This document shows, one piece after another, positions 1 to 11,805 of a stretch of DNA of 64,000 nt. Origin of the DNA: Prostheceraeus crozeri (Eukaryota; Platyhelminthes; Polycladida; Euryleptidae); assembly GCA_907163375.1 (NCBI GenBank), contig CAJQUW010009247.1, positions 310,001 through 374,000 of the forward strand, written 5' to 3'. The position numbers and the translations under genes were made by a program. Positions within the stretch are counted from its first letter, which is position 1. Every line of letters starts with the position of its first letter. The notes beneath the pieces are model-generated. The model ran no database searches, had not been told where the DNA came from, and saw only the letters and a program-made list of their open reading frames with translations.

Positions 1-1323
1 GGACCGTAAAGTCATTGCAATTACATCTCAATTACATGGCTAAAAATGTAGTTGACTACAATTGCAAATTACTAATCAGAAGATGCAATTGTTTACAATT
101 ACTAATTGCAGTAATTGTATTTGCAATTACGAAATTGTAATCACAAGTGCAATCACAACACAAGCCTGCATGCTGACAACGGTTATGGAAAGTTAATTGC
201 TCATTCTAGTTAAAGAAATCAGGTATTAATTACACATCTAGTTGCAGTGAATTTAAATGATAATTCACGAGCACTTTCGCAAGTCACCGCCTGAATAAAT
301 ATGCCTGGTCGGTAGCTTGTAAAGTTGCTCGCGAATGCAAAATTTTCAAAAATTCATTGCATCAAGATATAGGAATTCTCCACCCAAATGACTCTTTATT
401 CAATGCCCTTTATTCAAAATATGTGTTTAAATGTATTCACTATTCAAGTACTTAAAACCACTCTTTGCGATATAATTTATGTAATTTTGTTCAAAGTGGA
501 GAATGTAGCATTGTACCAATATACAATTTGTAGAATTACAATGATCCGACTTAGGAGCTTTTTTGAAGAATACATTATGAAAACGTATGAGCAAAGCATT
601 CAATTATCACGTATCTATCAGGCACTTTTTCGTTGTATGATAAGGTGATTAATGATTATTTTATGAAGTGCATGTATGCAAAGCTTATCAAAAATTTACT
701 ACTTACCCCTACTTGATTGATGCTACCAAAAAAGGCTGTTTTAATTGAGTGCTGTGGCCAATAATTACAATTTATTAATTGATTGATATCTTAACTTGAA
801 TCAAGAACAATGAATAATGACTGCTCCAGTTACAGAAGTTAATGAGTCAGTGTAAAAAAGCAAAGATGGAATAATGATAGAAGCGAGATATCATCAAATG
901 ATTGTCCTTCGAAGCTCCATTAAAACCATCATTGTACATAAGAAAGGCACATAAACTTTCGAAAAAATCTAGGTCAGAACCTAATAGGTTTGCCAACAAT
1001 GACAAGCTCTTCCTGCTCAATTGTGCATTGCTTGCATGCCAAAAACGATCGGGCATTACAACCCATCAAGTCCACCAGAAGCTTTCTTGTTATTGTAGTT
1101 CTGACTTCAGAAATGCGGGATCTAGTTTACATGGATATTTGCCCACCAATGCCTGAAAATCTTTCGACTCCTTCCCCCATTCTTCAAAAACAGACACCGC
1201 CATGGATAGGCATCTCCACCCGAGTTCTGCATATTTCGAGCCGTTGGAGGAGTGCTTGCGACTTTCAGCGATGTCAAGAAAAAATCTTAAGGTTGTACTC
1301 GCGACGGATTGATTAGTAATGAT
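1..1323. other. AT-rich non-coding flank
   Basis: I see no convincing gene here. The first 160 bases are dense in AATTAC/GCAATTAC words on both strands, which gives a low-complexity, self-complementary patch. The open frames around 400-650 and 850-1310 lack family motifs and have biased, non-protein-like composition. This is probably degraded repeat DNA. Confidence 0.5.
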
Positions 1324-2193
1324 TAGGGCAATTTTTTATGGCATGTCATATTTTTGCATATTATATTTTTGAAGAGGATTTTTAGTTTGAAAGTTTTGTT
1401 CTGATTGCATTGTATATTTTTGTCATGTTTGTTATGTTTGTTATGTTTGTTAGGTCATATTTGGTCATAGTTCCAAATTTTCCTATTTTCGTATATGAAT
1501 TACTAGTCCTACAACATTGATAATGACAGCTGATGAATGACTTCAGTGTAGAAATAAATTCATGCCATTTCAAATTATTATTATTATTATACAAAGCTTG
1601 ATTCTTTGTTTTTTCTAAAAATCTACATTGCTCCACGCAACGCCCTGAGCGATGGTGTGTGACATTATGGCTTCAATATACTCACTGTCACACAAACACG
1701 ACCTTACTGCAGCAGTCACTTAAATCTAAAACGATCATACGCTAACATCCTAGATTTGATATCCAGTGCAAAGTTTACTATGCTTGAAGCACAAGAAGTA
1801 AGTTGTTGAAACTACAAGAAGTTTCATCCAATGACATCGTCGGCATTCGCGGTTGTATACAGAAACGCTTGCAAAAAGCAGGTATTTTGCATGCATCATC
1901 AACATGGAAAGGAAGCCGTAAGCCGATTTTTCTACGCTGTGTTACGGAACTCAACAACGTCAGAGATTGAACGATTATTCTCCATGTTAGGAAAGCTATT
2001 GGCAAAAGATCGACAGTTTCGGCCTGACAACATAGAAAATACTTCATAATGTACAAAAACAAAAATAAATTGCTATTCTTTAATGCACGATGTTTCTTGT
2101 TTATTGGGAATTATACTTTAGTTCATATAAGAGAATATTTTGTATGTTTAAAGCCATATTTCAAATTTGTTTAGGTCATAAAAAATTGCCCTA
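1324..2193. mobile_element. Non-autonomous hAT element with 8-bp target duplication
   Basis: The ends are inverted copies of TAGGGCAATTTTTTATG (left) and CATAAAAAATTGCCCTA (right). They are flanked by a perfect 8-bp direct repeat, GTAATGAT, at 1316-1323 and 2194-2201. An 8-bp duplication and TAGGG-type ends fit the hAT superfamily. At about 870 bp it is far shorter than an autonomous hAT, and it keeps only the last piece of a transposase (1831-2049). It is therefore an internal-deletion derivative. It also contains a 39-bp stretch (1375-1413) found again in a Penelope-like remnant at 2554-2592. Confidence 0.88.
1831..2049 (+). pseudogene. hAT transposase C-terminal dimerisation fragment
   Basis: The 72-residue open frame ends with a segment of the form T-S-E-I-E-R-L-F-S, then a basic stretch and R-P-D-N-I-E. 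This is the pattern of the hAT C-terminal dimerisation region, where S-E-R-x-F-S carries the catalytic glutamate. There is no BED finger or RNase H-like core upstream. The fragment sits inside the hAT ends at 1324 and 2193, so it is a leftover of the parent transposase and not a functional protein. Confidence 0.7.
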
Positions 2194-2480
2194 GTAATGA
2201 TAGATAAGTTATGTACTTGACTGACTGCTTTACTTGTGGTAGTGTCACCACTCACTGTGGTGGGAAAACTTTGCACCTTTAGAAACGATTAAGCATATCT
2301 TGAGACTTATCACAAGCTGATACCTTCCATGATTTTCATCATGACAAGAAATAGCAGCCGTGATGAAGCGCAGTGGGCAAAAAACCATGATATGCCACCC
2401 CAACCTCCCAACCAATTGGTGGTGTGATGCTATGAGAATACATAGAAATTCGTTGAATTGTTCACATTCGGCCCGACTGT

Positions 2481-2720
2481 TTATTTTTGTTTTTGCTTTA
2501 AGGTGATGATTGATTCCTTTAATCTGAGATTTGCTTCATTATCTGCCGTGTTAAGGATTTTTAGTTTGAAAGTTTTGTTCTGATTGCATTGTTTGATGAT
2601 GTTTGTGAATAGATGAATCTTGTTGTTGTGGCGTTCTTTTATTCTGTTGTGAAGATTGCCAACAGTGACACCAATGTAATGTTGATGGCATTGTTGACAC
2701 TGATAATCATATATTATTTT
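2481..2720 (-). pseudogene. Penelope-like element GIY-YIG endonuclease remnant
   Basis: Read on the minus strand, this is about 80 codons open to a stop at 2481. It contains a C-x2-C-x2-H finger-like start, then H-Y-I-G-V-T and N-R-I-K-E-R-H, and ends in E-S-I-I-T-L-K. This is the order of the GIY-YIG nuclease domain found at the C-terminus of Penelope-like retroelements (Y-I-G core, catalytic-type R, downstream E). No reverse transcriptase domain is recognisable upstream, so only the 3' tail of an element remains. Confidence 0.65.
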
Positions 2721-3278
2721 GCTTTATCATAAAGTACAAAAATTCCTGTTAGGTGCCACCAACTGGGGATTTGAAGATGAGGCCTCCTTCAGGTTCGGTT
2801 TCATTGCACTCAAAATTACAGCATTTTACTATATGACACGACTGCCATTGATTCATCATTCTTGTGAGAGCTTCATTATCACTGTACCGACGAATGAAAG
2901 AGCTTGAGGTCAGAGAAATGTTCATGATTTCGTCTACAGGAGCATCAGCAAAGCTATGAAATGATTTTATGACTGATGATGATAAGATGTACAGAGAAAT
3001 ACTACCGCAGCGTAGGCTGGCGGTAAAAGCTTTGATTGAGTGCTTGACATGAGTACTTCGACTTGTAAAAGTTTTAACTGACAATAGCTAAATTGAAATT
3101 ACATTGAAAGCAACATGCTGCACATATTCCACATTTCAAACACCGTTCTTCGTGGTTGGAATTCGAAGTCATCCATTTCCTTTCTACCTAATGCATTATA
3201 AGACCCGCGTACGCTGACTCGGTTGTCAGATAGGAATGAGACGCTATGCAGATGATGTCACAGACGGAGCAAAACTGA

Positions 3279-3349
3279 GCGTCTTGGTGGATTTGAACCA
3301 CCGACCTCAGGCATTCTTGGCCAAAGCACTAACAACTGAGCTATCTAAT
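3279..3349 (-). repeat. tRNA-like sequence (pseudo-tRNA or SINE head)
   Basis: On the minus strand there is an A-box-like TAGCTCAGTTGTTAGTGC. It is followed by a perfect T-arm, GGTGG-TTCAAAT-CCACC. The acceptor stem does not close and the anticodon loop lacks the invariant T33, so a working tRNA is unlikely. A tRNA-derived SINE head or a pseudogene fits better. Confidence 0.5.
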
Positions 3350-3855
3350 AATGTAATTATAGTCTGAGAAACATTTTGTTATTAAAATAGCTTGTCTCAT
3401 TCTCAGCGCAATGATATCTCGATGTAAGCTTTATAGGTCCTTCCACATTATGTTTTTTTTCAAAAGAAGTAGGGTTATTTGAATGAAGACATGTATGGTG
3501 CCGGTATCTGATATCATTCCCCTTTACGTCTGCGTTATGCAAATAACTTACATTCAGGTAGGTTATTGCATTGTGGCGCGATATATCCTTCAAATAATGA
3601 CATTTTATAAATCAAAAAATTATTAATGGTAGTATTATTAGTATTAATTATTAGTATTGTAATTATTAGTAAATTGTAAAACTGTTGAGCCCTGTGTCCT
3701 ATCCGAAGATAATTCACAAAGAAAATATCAGCATTATGTCTAGCCTTACATTGAAAACTAGACCAATATTTTGACCGGTAGTAACAATAGGCTGCGAACT
3801 CACATAATGCACATGCGTAACCTTTGCCTATATTCATGTATACAGCGCCTCGCAC

Positions 3856-3981
3856 GTGAGATGGCAGGATGGGGAGACTAGCGCTGAGGTAGCAGAGAAG
3901 TGTCGTGTAGTGGAACTAATTGAGAAGATCAGGCAGATAAGACTCCGGTGGTTCGGCCATGTTAATAGAATGATGATGATG
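3856..3981 (+). pseudogene. Non-LTR retrotransposon ORF2 C-terminal relic
   Basis: The first 40 or so residues end in R-L-R-W-F-G-H-V-N-R-M, preceded by a helical E-L-I-E-K-I-R segment. This matches the tail that follows the reverse transcriptase domain in many LINE ORF2 proteins (R-L-R-W-x-G-H-V-x-R). The motif runs straight into an ATG triplet microsatellite, as is usual at LINE 3' ends. Nothing upstream is recognisable as RT, so this is a 5'-truncated copy. Confidence 0.65.
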
Positions 3982-5574
3982 ATACAGGCCTACACAATCC
4001 GAAGCTATACACTGAGATTCAATACTTTCAATTCAAAGATATGCATAGAAATAAAAAAATATCGGATTATTTCGGATCGTGTCGGATCGGATTGGATAGG
4101 ATTCTGGTTTTTCCCGTATACAATCGGATCGAACCGATAGCCATTCTCTGATCTGCCGCACATCTTTATTGCGCTGCCTTTTCAATTCTACATGGTTTTA
4201 TTGTTTACCAACACAGATGAATGAACCGGTTCAATTTGAAATCGCAAGTCAGTCAGACTTCACATCTGCTACAAGTCGAATTATGAACGCATCAAGGCAA
4301 TAACAGACTTGAAAAATCAAAAACTGCACACGAGGGGAACTGCATCAGTAAATAAGTAAACTGATGGGAATACATACATTGAGTAGACACAAAAACTTAT
4401 CAGATAGAGCGAATTAGGAAATAAAGGGCCGCACCTGCATTGCAACATAACTAGGGATGCTCTCCAATGATAGATAGGATAGAAAACATCAAAAAAAGTA
4501 CATTACCCTTTGGAAATCAGAATGCGAACAAGATTTCTGTGAACAACAGCTTCGCCAGTGTCTGACATCTTGATTTTGATTACCTTGAACAAATTTTCTA
4601 TATTAACATACTACTACTCAAAGTAAAACAGTAAATAGTGAGTAACGAAAAATTATGCAGGGGTTTGAGATGATTGAAGTTTGAAGATTGAGGGTTGATT
4701 GAAGCTGTAGGATTGCTTTCAATTCAGCAAATGCTATGTCCCGTGTGATGTTGACTTTAACAACGAAACCTATCTGAAAATCCCCGTGTCCCGTACATCG
4801 TCATGTTCATTTTCAATATGATCGGGATCGTATAAGCATTACTTTGGTCTTTATAATGTAAGCGGATATATCCTCTCAGATTTAATGTATGAACAATATA
4901 GCGCAGTAGACGGCCGCACGCACGAATTCAAGTCGAAGTTGCAAAATTTCAATGAAAAAGTAAATTTTCAGAAAATCAGAACTTATGTTTTAATGTAGCC
5001 AAAGACATGCGTGTATTTTCATTAGACAGCATTTTTCTCAAGCATTCTTAATCAGTTCAATTAATCTAGTTAAAACTCGTTGCGTGCATGCTTATCTGCA
5101 CACGAGCACTTTTTTGAAAAATAAACGATGTGGGGCACATTGAACCACCCAAGATGGGACACTTTTAGCAATAAGGTTCTTAGTGACCCACCTCGATGCT
5201 CAATTTTTCTTGCATTGAGTGAGCGAAGTGATTTATAAGTTTGACAATGTAACAAATTGGTCTGCAGCACTATCAAATTGACTGTTAAGATACATTTGAG
5301 CAGTTATGGCATTCGTTCTGTGCATTGCAACTCTTTTCGAAAACAAAGCACCAGGGTAGCATGGCGAGAAAGAAATATTGGGGAAAATTCATTGATAAAT
5401 TGATATAATGGTCCTCATCAAAATGTGGCTTTGAATACACTGGAGCTTTCCTGTGTGGTCAAATAGCCTAAATTGAATTATCAATGCTAAAATGTTTATA
5501 TTACTCAAGTGTGGAAGCTCCCCACTACTCTAATGTATTTTTAGTGGCGACAAATCCGCCATCTTTTTTAACCA

Positions 5575-5870
5575 AGATCAATTAATTTCTATGTCAAATC
5601 AATTATCAACCTTGTACCAACATTCTAGTAACCATAGAAATTGACCTTCATTTGTGTGTTTGTCTTCCAAATGTCTGCGGATAACTATGCAATTTTTCGC
5701 TGATTCAAAGTTTTGACATAGCTATTCATTCCTTTCCATCACATATTTCAATACTATTCTGCTGTCAATTGCGACATCAAACAAACACTGCTTATAAGCG
5801 CTGGCTGAAAAGTAATATCATAGCTGTCGCCACAAATCGACAATTGATTTCATACTTCGACACTGGCCAA
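5575..5870 (+). repeat. Dispersed repeat, copy 1 (partner at 23405-23685)
   Basis: The segment from CAATTAATTTCTATG to ATCATAGCTGTCGCCACAAATC is found again in the same orientation at 23405-23685, with scattered substitutions and small indels. No terminal repeats or coding sequence are visible. The family is unknown. Confidence 0.75.
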
Positions 5871-7339
5871 TACTTCTTGTTTTGGTGTTTGAAGATTTTT
5901 CAACATTTTTCTTAGGCCTACTTGTGTCTTGCATGTATACATGCAATGCGCAATGCCTACAGGCATACTTTTTTTGATGATCACAATGATAAATGTAATA
6001 TTGTGTATCAATACTTTTAGAATTAATGATCCTACCATGGCTCTCCTATCATGAATAATGCTATTAATCTGAGAGCTCTGCATTTTCTTTCAGAAATCAG
6101 CATTTTTTCATATTAATCATAGATTATCATTTTCGACAATATAACTCCCAAGCAATGAGGTTTTTACTTGACATGTTAATTCATGAACTGAGAACAGGAG
6201 AAATTGCAACTCAGCTTTGTGGAAAAAATATAAAGAGATGGACATGAAAGCAAAATAGCGAATTTAAAATGAATATTATGAAAGTGTACAGCAGCGAAGC
6301 ATTTGCGCAACTGAAACAGCATAGAATCGTAAAACTGAAACTCTTAACAAGAAGTCCATTCACTAAAGTTTTCTGGATAATCGATATCATGGCATGAAAT
6401 GTGGGAGCAAGGATGTCTATAGACAGAATACTACATAGACATCCACACTATGCACATTTTAATACCAAGTGTCCATTCCATAATTGGGATTCATGCCTTC
6501 ACTTCATAGCATTTTATCAGGGTTGCCAGACAAAAACTGGAAATTTCCAATTTATGCCGCCAATTTCAATGTATTTTCAATGGAGCAATAACTTCCATTT
6601 ATGCCCTCTGCAATGGATAGAGCGCAAGATTGGATGATATCTGAAAAAGAAAGCACGACGACGAAGTCGGAGAGAGCATTGTAACATTAACACAGGACAA
6701 CTAGAATTTCATTGATTTGCAATAGATATTTGAAATGCATTTACATGTACTCCTAGATATTAGAGCCCTAATATCCTAGGTATCCAAGGAATAGACATGG
6801 TCAGGGACATCTATGATATTGTTGTCCAAAGTTGTCACATGTACTTAGCATCAAGATATCCAATGAAGTCCAAGATTCATGTCATGCACCAAATCTACTG
6901 TTGGTCAAAGACGTGAATGGATCACAGTGGAAACAAATAAAGAGCAAGAAGACGGTACAATTGTTCACTCCTACAATTCAGTACAAGACGAAACTAAACA
7001 AAAATGTCCTACTCAAAATACAATTGAATTAAGTCAGTTCCATCAAATTCAAGCATGCTTGGACTCTAAAAAATGAAAGAGCTCACAGAAATCGTATCTA
7101 GTATTACAGAAACACAAAAGCGGATGCCCATTTGATAAATATGGACTGCGGATTACCTCAAAATCGAGTTAACGTGCCTTCTTAGCAGTGAGCGTGCCTT
7201 CTAAAAAAAGAAGGCCCGCCTGCCCTTCTATATCGGTGTTATAATTTCCATAGTTTCTGAAAAATAAAGTACTGCTGCAAACATGTTACAGTGCTCTAAG
7301 TTTTCATATATCTACCAACAACATTATTCACAGAATTAG

Positions 7340-7890
7340 ATTAATCTGCGAGCGCTTCGGTTTCCTAGAAAGGAAGAATTGTATGCAACCTTAATATCGA
7401 AATGGCACAACTTGCTCCTTCTCGAATAGGTAATTCGTGTATCGCTTTCTATTGGAAATAGCAAACGATGAGGTGTCAGCAGAGGACACCAGAAACAGTG
7501 AGAGATGCGTGCGTGCTGTGATATCACTTCGCACACACCGAAGCACACATCGATGCCTGGCTTCGATTCAGTGTGTGCACTAAACAGTGAGAAATGCGAG
7601 GAGAGGATGTGAAATCAATAAGTGAACTAATTTTCGTACGCCTGCTACTTTCTTTAATAATGATCGGAAGGGCCAACATTATGGAGAAAGCTTATGCGCA
7701 ATGATCTGAATTCTTCGAATCTGAAGGAATTGTGGTAATCGAAGCACTTTGCTGGAACTCACATTATTCCGCAAGCGACGCACGACTTTTTTTCTTATCT
7801 CTGTAAGGTATTGGAATTCCTTTTTGCCCACTTAGTAGGTTCCTCGATGTGCCGTCAATTTCGTATTAATCACACTTCTAGCAAACCGAA
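7340..7890 (-). repeat. Dispersed repeat, copy 1 (inverted partner at 58945-59560)
   Basis: The reverse complement of this interval matches 58945-59560 along most of its length. Shared anchors include GGTTTCCTAGAAAGGA and CTTTTTGCCCACTTAG. Neither copy keeps a long open frame. The element type is unclear; the second copy lies inside a hAT-type insertion. Confidence 0.75.
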
Positions 7891-8187
7891 GCAGATAAAA
7901 GATTCTGTGACATAATCATTTCAATGCTAAATTGATCGACATCTATGGACCACGTCTGTTTTTTTCATAGACCATAGACATGATAGTTCAAGCAGCTCCC
8001 TGACTAACAAGTGCTTTTAATCCATGATAGTTCAAGCATGAATAGAAATTAAAGCTATCTGGCGTCGGGCATAGATTCGAAGATATCCTCGTGTTCTGCG
8101 CGCCCTCAGATATCTTCCATTTCATGCCCTCGAAAAATAGCTATAATTCCTATATTCTGTGTTTGATGTCAAACTTAGCATCAGAGA

Positions 8188-8739
8188 ATGAAGATGTATG
8201 GAGACCCACAAGAAATGCAAACTACTGTGAAAAGTTCCATCAGCAATATTGACAAAGTCGACTACTTCAAAATCACGCAAATTCGCTGTCACTTGGTCCA
8301 AGGAATACTTCATATTCTATCTGGTTCATTTTCCATCCTTTCAGAAAGTATTGGAATTATGATGATTCAGGAAGTTGATCCCACGTATCACTATTGTTTC
8401 GCTGGCATTTTTGCAGGACCGATTTTCATTGCTGCCGGAGTTTTCAGCATAATCTTTTATAAACGGAATAAAAATTCAAGCGCCATTATCTGCCTGGTTC
8501 TCAACATCATGTCAATAATTGTTGCCACTGTTGGTATAGTGATGTGCTCTTTGGAAATGAATACCCCAATGCCTGCATCCGTTGTAATTATGAATCCTGT
8601 AAGAATCTTTTTGGCAGTTTTTGTCAAATGCAGTTTAATTGGTGTGTTTTGCGGTTTTGAAATCATAGCGTCTGCCATTCAGGTTGTCCTTTTATTAATG
8701 TCACTCGATATAATCAAGCATCATCATACTATGGTTTAG
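8188..8739 (+). CDS. Four-transmembrane MS4A/CD20-like membrane protein
   Basis: This is a 183-residue single-exon protein. Four hydrophobic segments lie at about residues 39-60, 69-91, 98-121 and 137-170. The loop between TM1 and TM2 is short, TM2 is glycine/alanine rich, and both termini are polar and presumably cytoplasmic. Spacing and length resemble the MS4A/CD20-like tetraspanning family, whose members act as plasma-membrane or endolysosomal scaffolds and ion-flux modulators. There is no signal peptide, and no tetraspanin CCG motif in a large loop. The start is the first ATG of the frame; a second ATG lies two codons later. Another small four-TM family is possible. Neighbouring DNA is repeat-rich and gives no functional context. 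Confidence 0.6.
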   Translation: MKMYGDPQEMQTTVKSSISNIDKVDYFKITQIRCHLVQGILHILSGSFSILSESIGIMMIQEVDPTYHYCFAGIFAGPIFIAAGVFSIIFYKRNKNSSAIICLVLNIMSIIVATVGIVMCSLEMNTPMPASVVIMNPVRIFLAVFVKCSLIGVFCGFEIIASAIQVVLLLMSLDIIKHHHTMV

Positions 8740-11406
8740 TCAGCCTATACATGAACTTCTAGCATTTCTTGAAAGACAGTAAAGACAAATTGTGAGAGTC
8801 ATGGCATAGAAAATCTAAATTACTAAGGGCCATCTGTCTTGTCCATGCAAATATTATTCAGTTCTACCTCTCTATTCCGAATGCGATGCTTGTAACAGCT
8901 CATGGTGTCAAAGAGCATCATTATGAACAAAGAAGACATATTTTGTCAGTCTTATTTTCAGAAGCTGAACAGCCAAGCTATATTTTGTTTGCTTTATTTT
9001 CAGAAGCATTTTCAAAACAAACCAGAAACTTTTCATGTCATGTAATCGCTTTCAAATAGATTTTATTGCATGATTTTTCTCTCAATCTAGCGCCGCAGAT
9101 ATCGTTCATGATTTCATAATTAAGCTTCTATATTTTGAATTTTTTTGATTAATAAATTAAAAGAATTTCAAAACATTTCTATGAATAGATGGAGGTACAT
9201 GCAGTTAGTGATGCAAATTTTCCGGAAAATTGAAGGAAATTTTGCTACAAAGATTCTATGTTTAACACCACCTCAGGTAAGCACTAATAGAATTGGAGCG
9301 AAGGTATTGTTTTTATTATTTCGATTGCAATGATCGTAGCCATCTACGAATCCCTGTCTCATCTTTAAGAGTATGCCCTTGTGGTCAGCATATACTCGTA
9401 ATTAAAGAGCCACTGCACAGTCTCCTATAACACTTGTATGAATTATGAATTAAATTAATATAAATTAAATAAATTGATTTAATACAAAAATTAAATAGAT
9501 CATTTGGGAAAGCTAGGTAGCAATAATTGGGAAAGCTATTGAGTGAAACCTTTTCAATAGCAAAATATTCGGCATCCGTAGTCTACTAATGTAGTAAAAG
9601 TAGTGTAGCCATGCAATTTGCTACGAAGCTAGTCAATATGAATGCAGGAATTGCATGAACTCACGACACAAAAACCTCGCAATGCTTAAAGGTGTGTTTA
9701 CACATGAAACTTCATTGCTGACAATTTTTATTGCTGCCACCCAAATTGCACATGCAAACGCTACTGACACTCTTGTCTGACACTAGATTGCTTTTTTTTA
9801 TAAGTTGCTGCAACTGAGCCAGGCGCAACTTTTAGCTGACACTTTTATTGACACTCGTATGACAGTAATCGGAACACAGCGACCTGACTTCTTGGAGGCT
9901 CGATTTGTTCTTGCTATTTTCATTATCACGAGTCATTAAATTACTAATGGTTAGGTAATATACATAATTCACCAACATATATGAACCAAAGCACACAAAC
10001 AATGAAGGTAAACAATCAACAGTCGCGGTCAGAGAACAAAGACATGCCTTCGCTAATTGTCTTGTCTTGAAACTTCGTTCACTCTACATGTTGTTTGTGT
10101 ACTTTTATGGAAATGAAAACAAATATTGAAGAAGTTTGAAAAAGAACTATTGAACTAATTAATTTAATTAATGAATATAACATTTCCAATCAAAAAGGTC
10201 ATGATTTTGTGATAACTTCACGATATCACTCATTTTTCATTAGTTTACCGATTTTGGTGAATAGTATGTCAAAAGAGAGCTCAGAAAATGCTCTTTCTCC
10301 TCGTGCCTGATTGATTTTCATACTCACATGTTTTCTTATAGAAAAATTGCAATTTGTAAATTGAGTGATTTTCATATTTTGAGCACTACTCAGCAAATTC
10401 AATAACGGATGCAAGTCCGTTATAGCGTTACGGATCATAGCTCATTTTAAAGCCGAGAATGCAAGCTCTCGAATAATGTATGGCACGTTGTTGTGCGATG
10501 CGATTGGAAAGCATGAGAATCGATTGAACTTCAACGAAATTTAGGTGGGTTTTTTTTATGATCAACTCTGTATTATTTTTACAAATTGGTTCAACAGCTT
10601 CATTTTTTAACACTAGAGGTGTTTGAGTTGCGACTTTGCTTTGAATTCAACAGCCGAATTGATAGTGAAAATTGATCGAAACATGCAATTAAACTAATTA
10701 CTGAAATGACATTTTACATAAGCCTAGTGTAATAACCAACAAATTCCCAAAACATCATCATTGAATCATATTGAAATGAGATGTGTATGTGAACTACCTA
10801 CCAAATACTATACATTATTAAGCGATTAGTAGGCTACTTAAAATTGACAACCATGTGTCTACTGGCAAACACTCAGAGGCGACCGCCCATGAACACAGTT
10901 AGTCTAACTAATATCGAACAGCATCACTAACCCATTGGGGATGCGCACAGAAGGACTGTTAAGTCAGTCTTGGTTAGTGATCGCTAACTTCATGACAGCC
11001 TGCCTGTGATTAGTTTCTGTAAACATCAGAGGTCACTATTGTTGAGTGCCTTGAGCTGAATAGTGAATTCTTTGCAGATGACGTCTGCTACGTCATCCGA
11101 CTGGTGCGGGATAAGAAATTGTGCTGCTGTCATGTATTGATCTAAAAGCAGGAGATTGATGACTTGCCTAAAGCGCGTGCGCTTGCCTACGCAAAGCTTT
11201 CGTGACCACTGCATGGTAAAAGAAGAATGACTGTAGCTCTTACTATGCGCTGCACGAATGACAATAGCACTCATTGTGTACTAATTGTTTTTCTGCTATG
11301 TAGTTGCTGACATAGCAGACACGCGTGAATAAGGGAACTCGCTGTCTCAGCTAATATACTTTTATAAATCTATGCTTTCATGCCGAAATTTTCTTTGACT
11401 TGTTTA
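8740..11406. other. Gene-free AT-rich interval
   Basis: I see no gene. The stretch 9440-9490 is a low-complexity TAAATTAA tract. The minus-strand frames at 10226-10613 and 11026-11274 have no recognisable domain. The DNA around 10860-11280 is less AT-rich and could be an old transposon, but I found no ends. Confidence 0.45.
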
Positions 11407-11408
11407 TT

Positions 11409-11700
11409 AGGGTAAGGCAACATGACTAGCTTTTGAGCTGCGCTGTAGCCGCGGTGTGAAAATGTTTGCATGTGTTTCAATCGGAGCGGCCACACTAGTA
11501 GCTCCAGCTGCGCTGTGGCAGCTTGTCACAGCTAGCTTCGAGCTGCGTTAGGGTAAGGCTAACGCCACATGACGAGCCGCGCTTTGAAGCTAGCAGCGAG
11601 ATCGCGACGTCAAGCTTCGAACTTTGAGAGTCTAGTGGCCACATGATGAGCGGTACAGCTTGGTTACCGCTTGCATCAATCTAGCTGATAGTGCAGCTGT
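11409..11700. repeat. Probable left terminal region of a PIF/Harbinger element
   Basis: A GC-rich stretch contains two related subterminal motifs, GGGTAAGGC followed by A-C and CATGAC-AGC, at about 11410 and 11550. Many GAGCTGCG/AGCTTCGAGC words also occur. It immediately precedes the Harbinger transposase exon at 11806 and is preceded by TTA, a typical Harbinger target. The matching right end was not found, so this side alone is called. Confidence 0.45.
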
Positions 11701-11805
11701 AGCTGATGTGTTCACATGAAAAGCGTTGACTGCTTTATCACAGCTTTGAAAAAGCTAGCTATTATTATTACTCAAGCATGCGTAAAAATCATTCCACGTC
11801 AAGAT

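Larger units (their letters stand above)
4141..8187. other. Gene-free repeat-rich interval
   Basis: I find no supported gene. The interval includes a GGATCGGAT-type simple repeat (about 4060-4140), a dispersed repeat at 5575-5870 that recurs at 23405-23685, and another at 7340-7890 that recurs inverted at 58945-59560. The remaining open frames are short and lack motifs. Confidence 0.5.

Noticed and set aside
3279..3349. Functional tRNA gene
   Set aside because: The T-arm is perfect, but the acceptor stem does not pair and the anticodon loop lacks T33.
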